In this document: in pieces, positions 63,031-64,000 of the stretch
Layout: each line of letters begins with the position of its first letter
Position numbering within the stretch: the stretch's first letter is position 1
NCBI GenBank assembly: GCA_036873135.1
Contig: JAPTYO010000007.1
Location: forward strand, 16,784,763-16,848,762
Length of the DNA stretch: 64,000 bases
Origin: Clarkia xantiana subsp. parviflora
Taxonomy: Eukaryota; Streptophyta; Magnoliopsida; Myrtales; Onagraceae
Direction: 5' to 3'
Program-made: the position numbers and the translations under genes
The notes under the pieces: generated by a model
Database searches by the model: none
The model's input: only the letters and a program-made list of their open reading frames with translations
Told to the model about the DNA's origin: nothing

Positions 63031-64000
63031 TAAGTGGATTAAAATATCAATTTACTTTTGATTACGATTATAGACATACGTGAGCATTGCAAAAAAAATT
63101 GACTTAATTTATGTAAAATATAACATATTATATAAAGTTTTGAAAAAATTATTAAAAAATTATAATAATGCTCGAGATACTAAGAATCATTTAATGTGTT
63201 TTTGCTTCTTTTTCGTTGAACAACTGAGAGCCCTTTGGTGGGTGATTTTTTTTAATAAGGTTTTGGTCTTATATTATCAGAGCTAATAATGCAATTTGTA
63301 GTTCTTTAAAGCCGGACTCATTATCTCTCAAGACGACAATGCGCACACTTCTAGTATATACCAGTATATTTAATATACATATTAGGAAAAACCAATTAAG
63401 CCAATTAAGAAAAAGTTAATTTGATTATATTTTGCAATTGTAGATTATATGCACATAATAGTAGGGCTAATTTAGTTATGACACTATTCAAAATTAACTA
63501 AGTTTTTTTTAAATAATAAAAATACGCTAAAAGTGGAAAAACAAATGAAAGAACCAATTTTCAACAATAAATCATACTTTGTATCATAACATTTATTCGT
63601 GAAAATATATTAATATTATTGGCTATTAACGTATCATCATGAGCTTACAACGATATGCATTAGAAATACATTAATATTATTAGTTAAATTCCAAACATGA
63701 TCATGCGATTCCGATAATTTTTTCTCTCGGTCCATCTAGAATTTATTTTAAATTTTTAGATTATTTTTAAACTTGATATAATATTTTTTTTTCGCAATTT
63801 AAGTTAATTTCAGTTTTCGGAACCAGTTAATACAATTAAGTATTAAGATAGTAACAAAGTTTATTAGCATATATATATGGTAAAGACATATGACTTTTAT
63901 GCATTAAATCGTAGGTGGATATATGTTTTTGCTCATTTTTCGTTGAACAACAAAGAATCCCTTGGTGCGTGATTTTTTTTTAATCAAGTTATATTCTTAT
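63031..64000. other. AT-rich intergenic DNA with a diverged direct repeat
   Basis: A block of about 65 bp (tttttcgttgaacaac, then ccctttggtgggtga) at 63201-63265 recurs at 63932-64000, cut by the window end. A partial Helitron-like end (gcgcacacttctagtata, then cat-attaggaaaaacca) lies at 63338-63395 and resembles the arm ends of the foldback element. No gene seen. Confidence 0.45.

Overview
This window looks like nuclear, intergenic (probably heterochromatic) DNA of a flowering plant. I find no host gene I can defend. Most of the 64 kb is a stack of nested LTR retrotransposons whose primer-binding sites (ggcgccgtct...), purine tracts (ctcgggggcaa) and coding domains mark them as the Tat branch of Ty3/gypsy elements, a plant lineage carrying a second, archaeal-type RNase H and often an antisense gene. 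The remaining AT-rich DNA holds Helitron-type ends, hAT and Mutator-like MITEs, and foldback elements.

Layout. 1-2137: AT-rich DNA with a Helitron-type 3' end (minus strand) and a MITE inside a (TA)n tract. 2138-6914: element A (+), complete with 5-bp target duplication TAATC but internally gutted. 6915-11286: AT-rich DNA with a hAT element (8268-9665) split by a solo LTR (8691-9406), a Helitron-type 3' end at 10012 and a possible Pack-MULE. 11287-28248: element B (minus, TSD GTAAT), a large non-coding element, split by element C (16174-27125, +, TSD AGCGG). C has one uninterrupted 1885-codon gag-PR-RT-RNaseH-aRNaseH-INT frame and a spliced antisense gene, so it is the likely autonomous member. 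29435-61441: a solo LTR (minus, TSD GTAGA) split by element D (29496-60778, +, TSD CTCCA). D's own 5' LTR is split by its sister E (30141-41651, TSD CTCGC) and its interior by element F (45665-54276, minus, TSD ATAGC) and a small solo LTR (56288-56594, TSD GAACA). E contains a Mutator-type MITE (34385-34993, 9-bp TSD), whose empty site survives in D. 61447-64000: AT-rich DNA with a 527-bp foldback element that has Helitron-like ends and is split by a hAT MITE.

How the parts relate. C encodes everything for retrotransposition. D and E keep gag and protease, but pol is replaced by a second, divergent gag-like segment; they also keep a five-exon antisense gene homologous to C's. A, B and F are non-autonomous derivatives dominated by tandem repeats. 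All six families share a primer-binding site type and, despite unrelated LTRs, a common structured segment in R/U5 (cggagaggg, a hairpin with a C-rich/CACC loop, then ttgcagg). This suggests they use the same machinery. The most interesting signals are this shared RNA-like module, the gag-PR-gag arrangement, and the arrays of W-box/CGCG motifs immediately upstream of the antisense gene in D and E.

All TSD, LTR and splice calls were made by reading the sequence; no alignment or database search was run.
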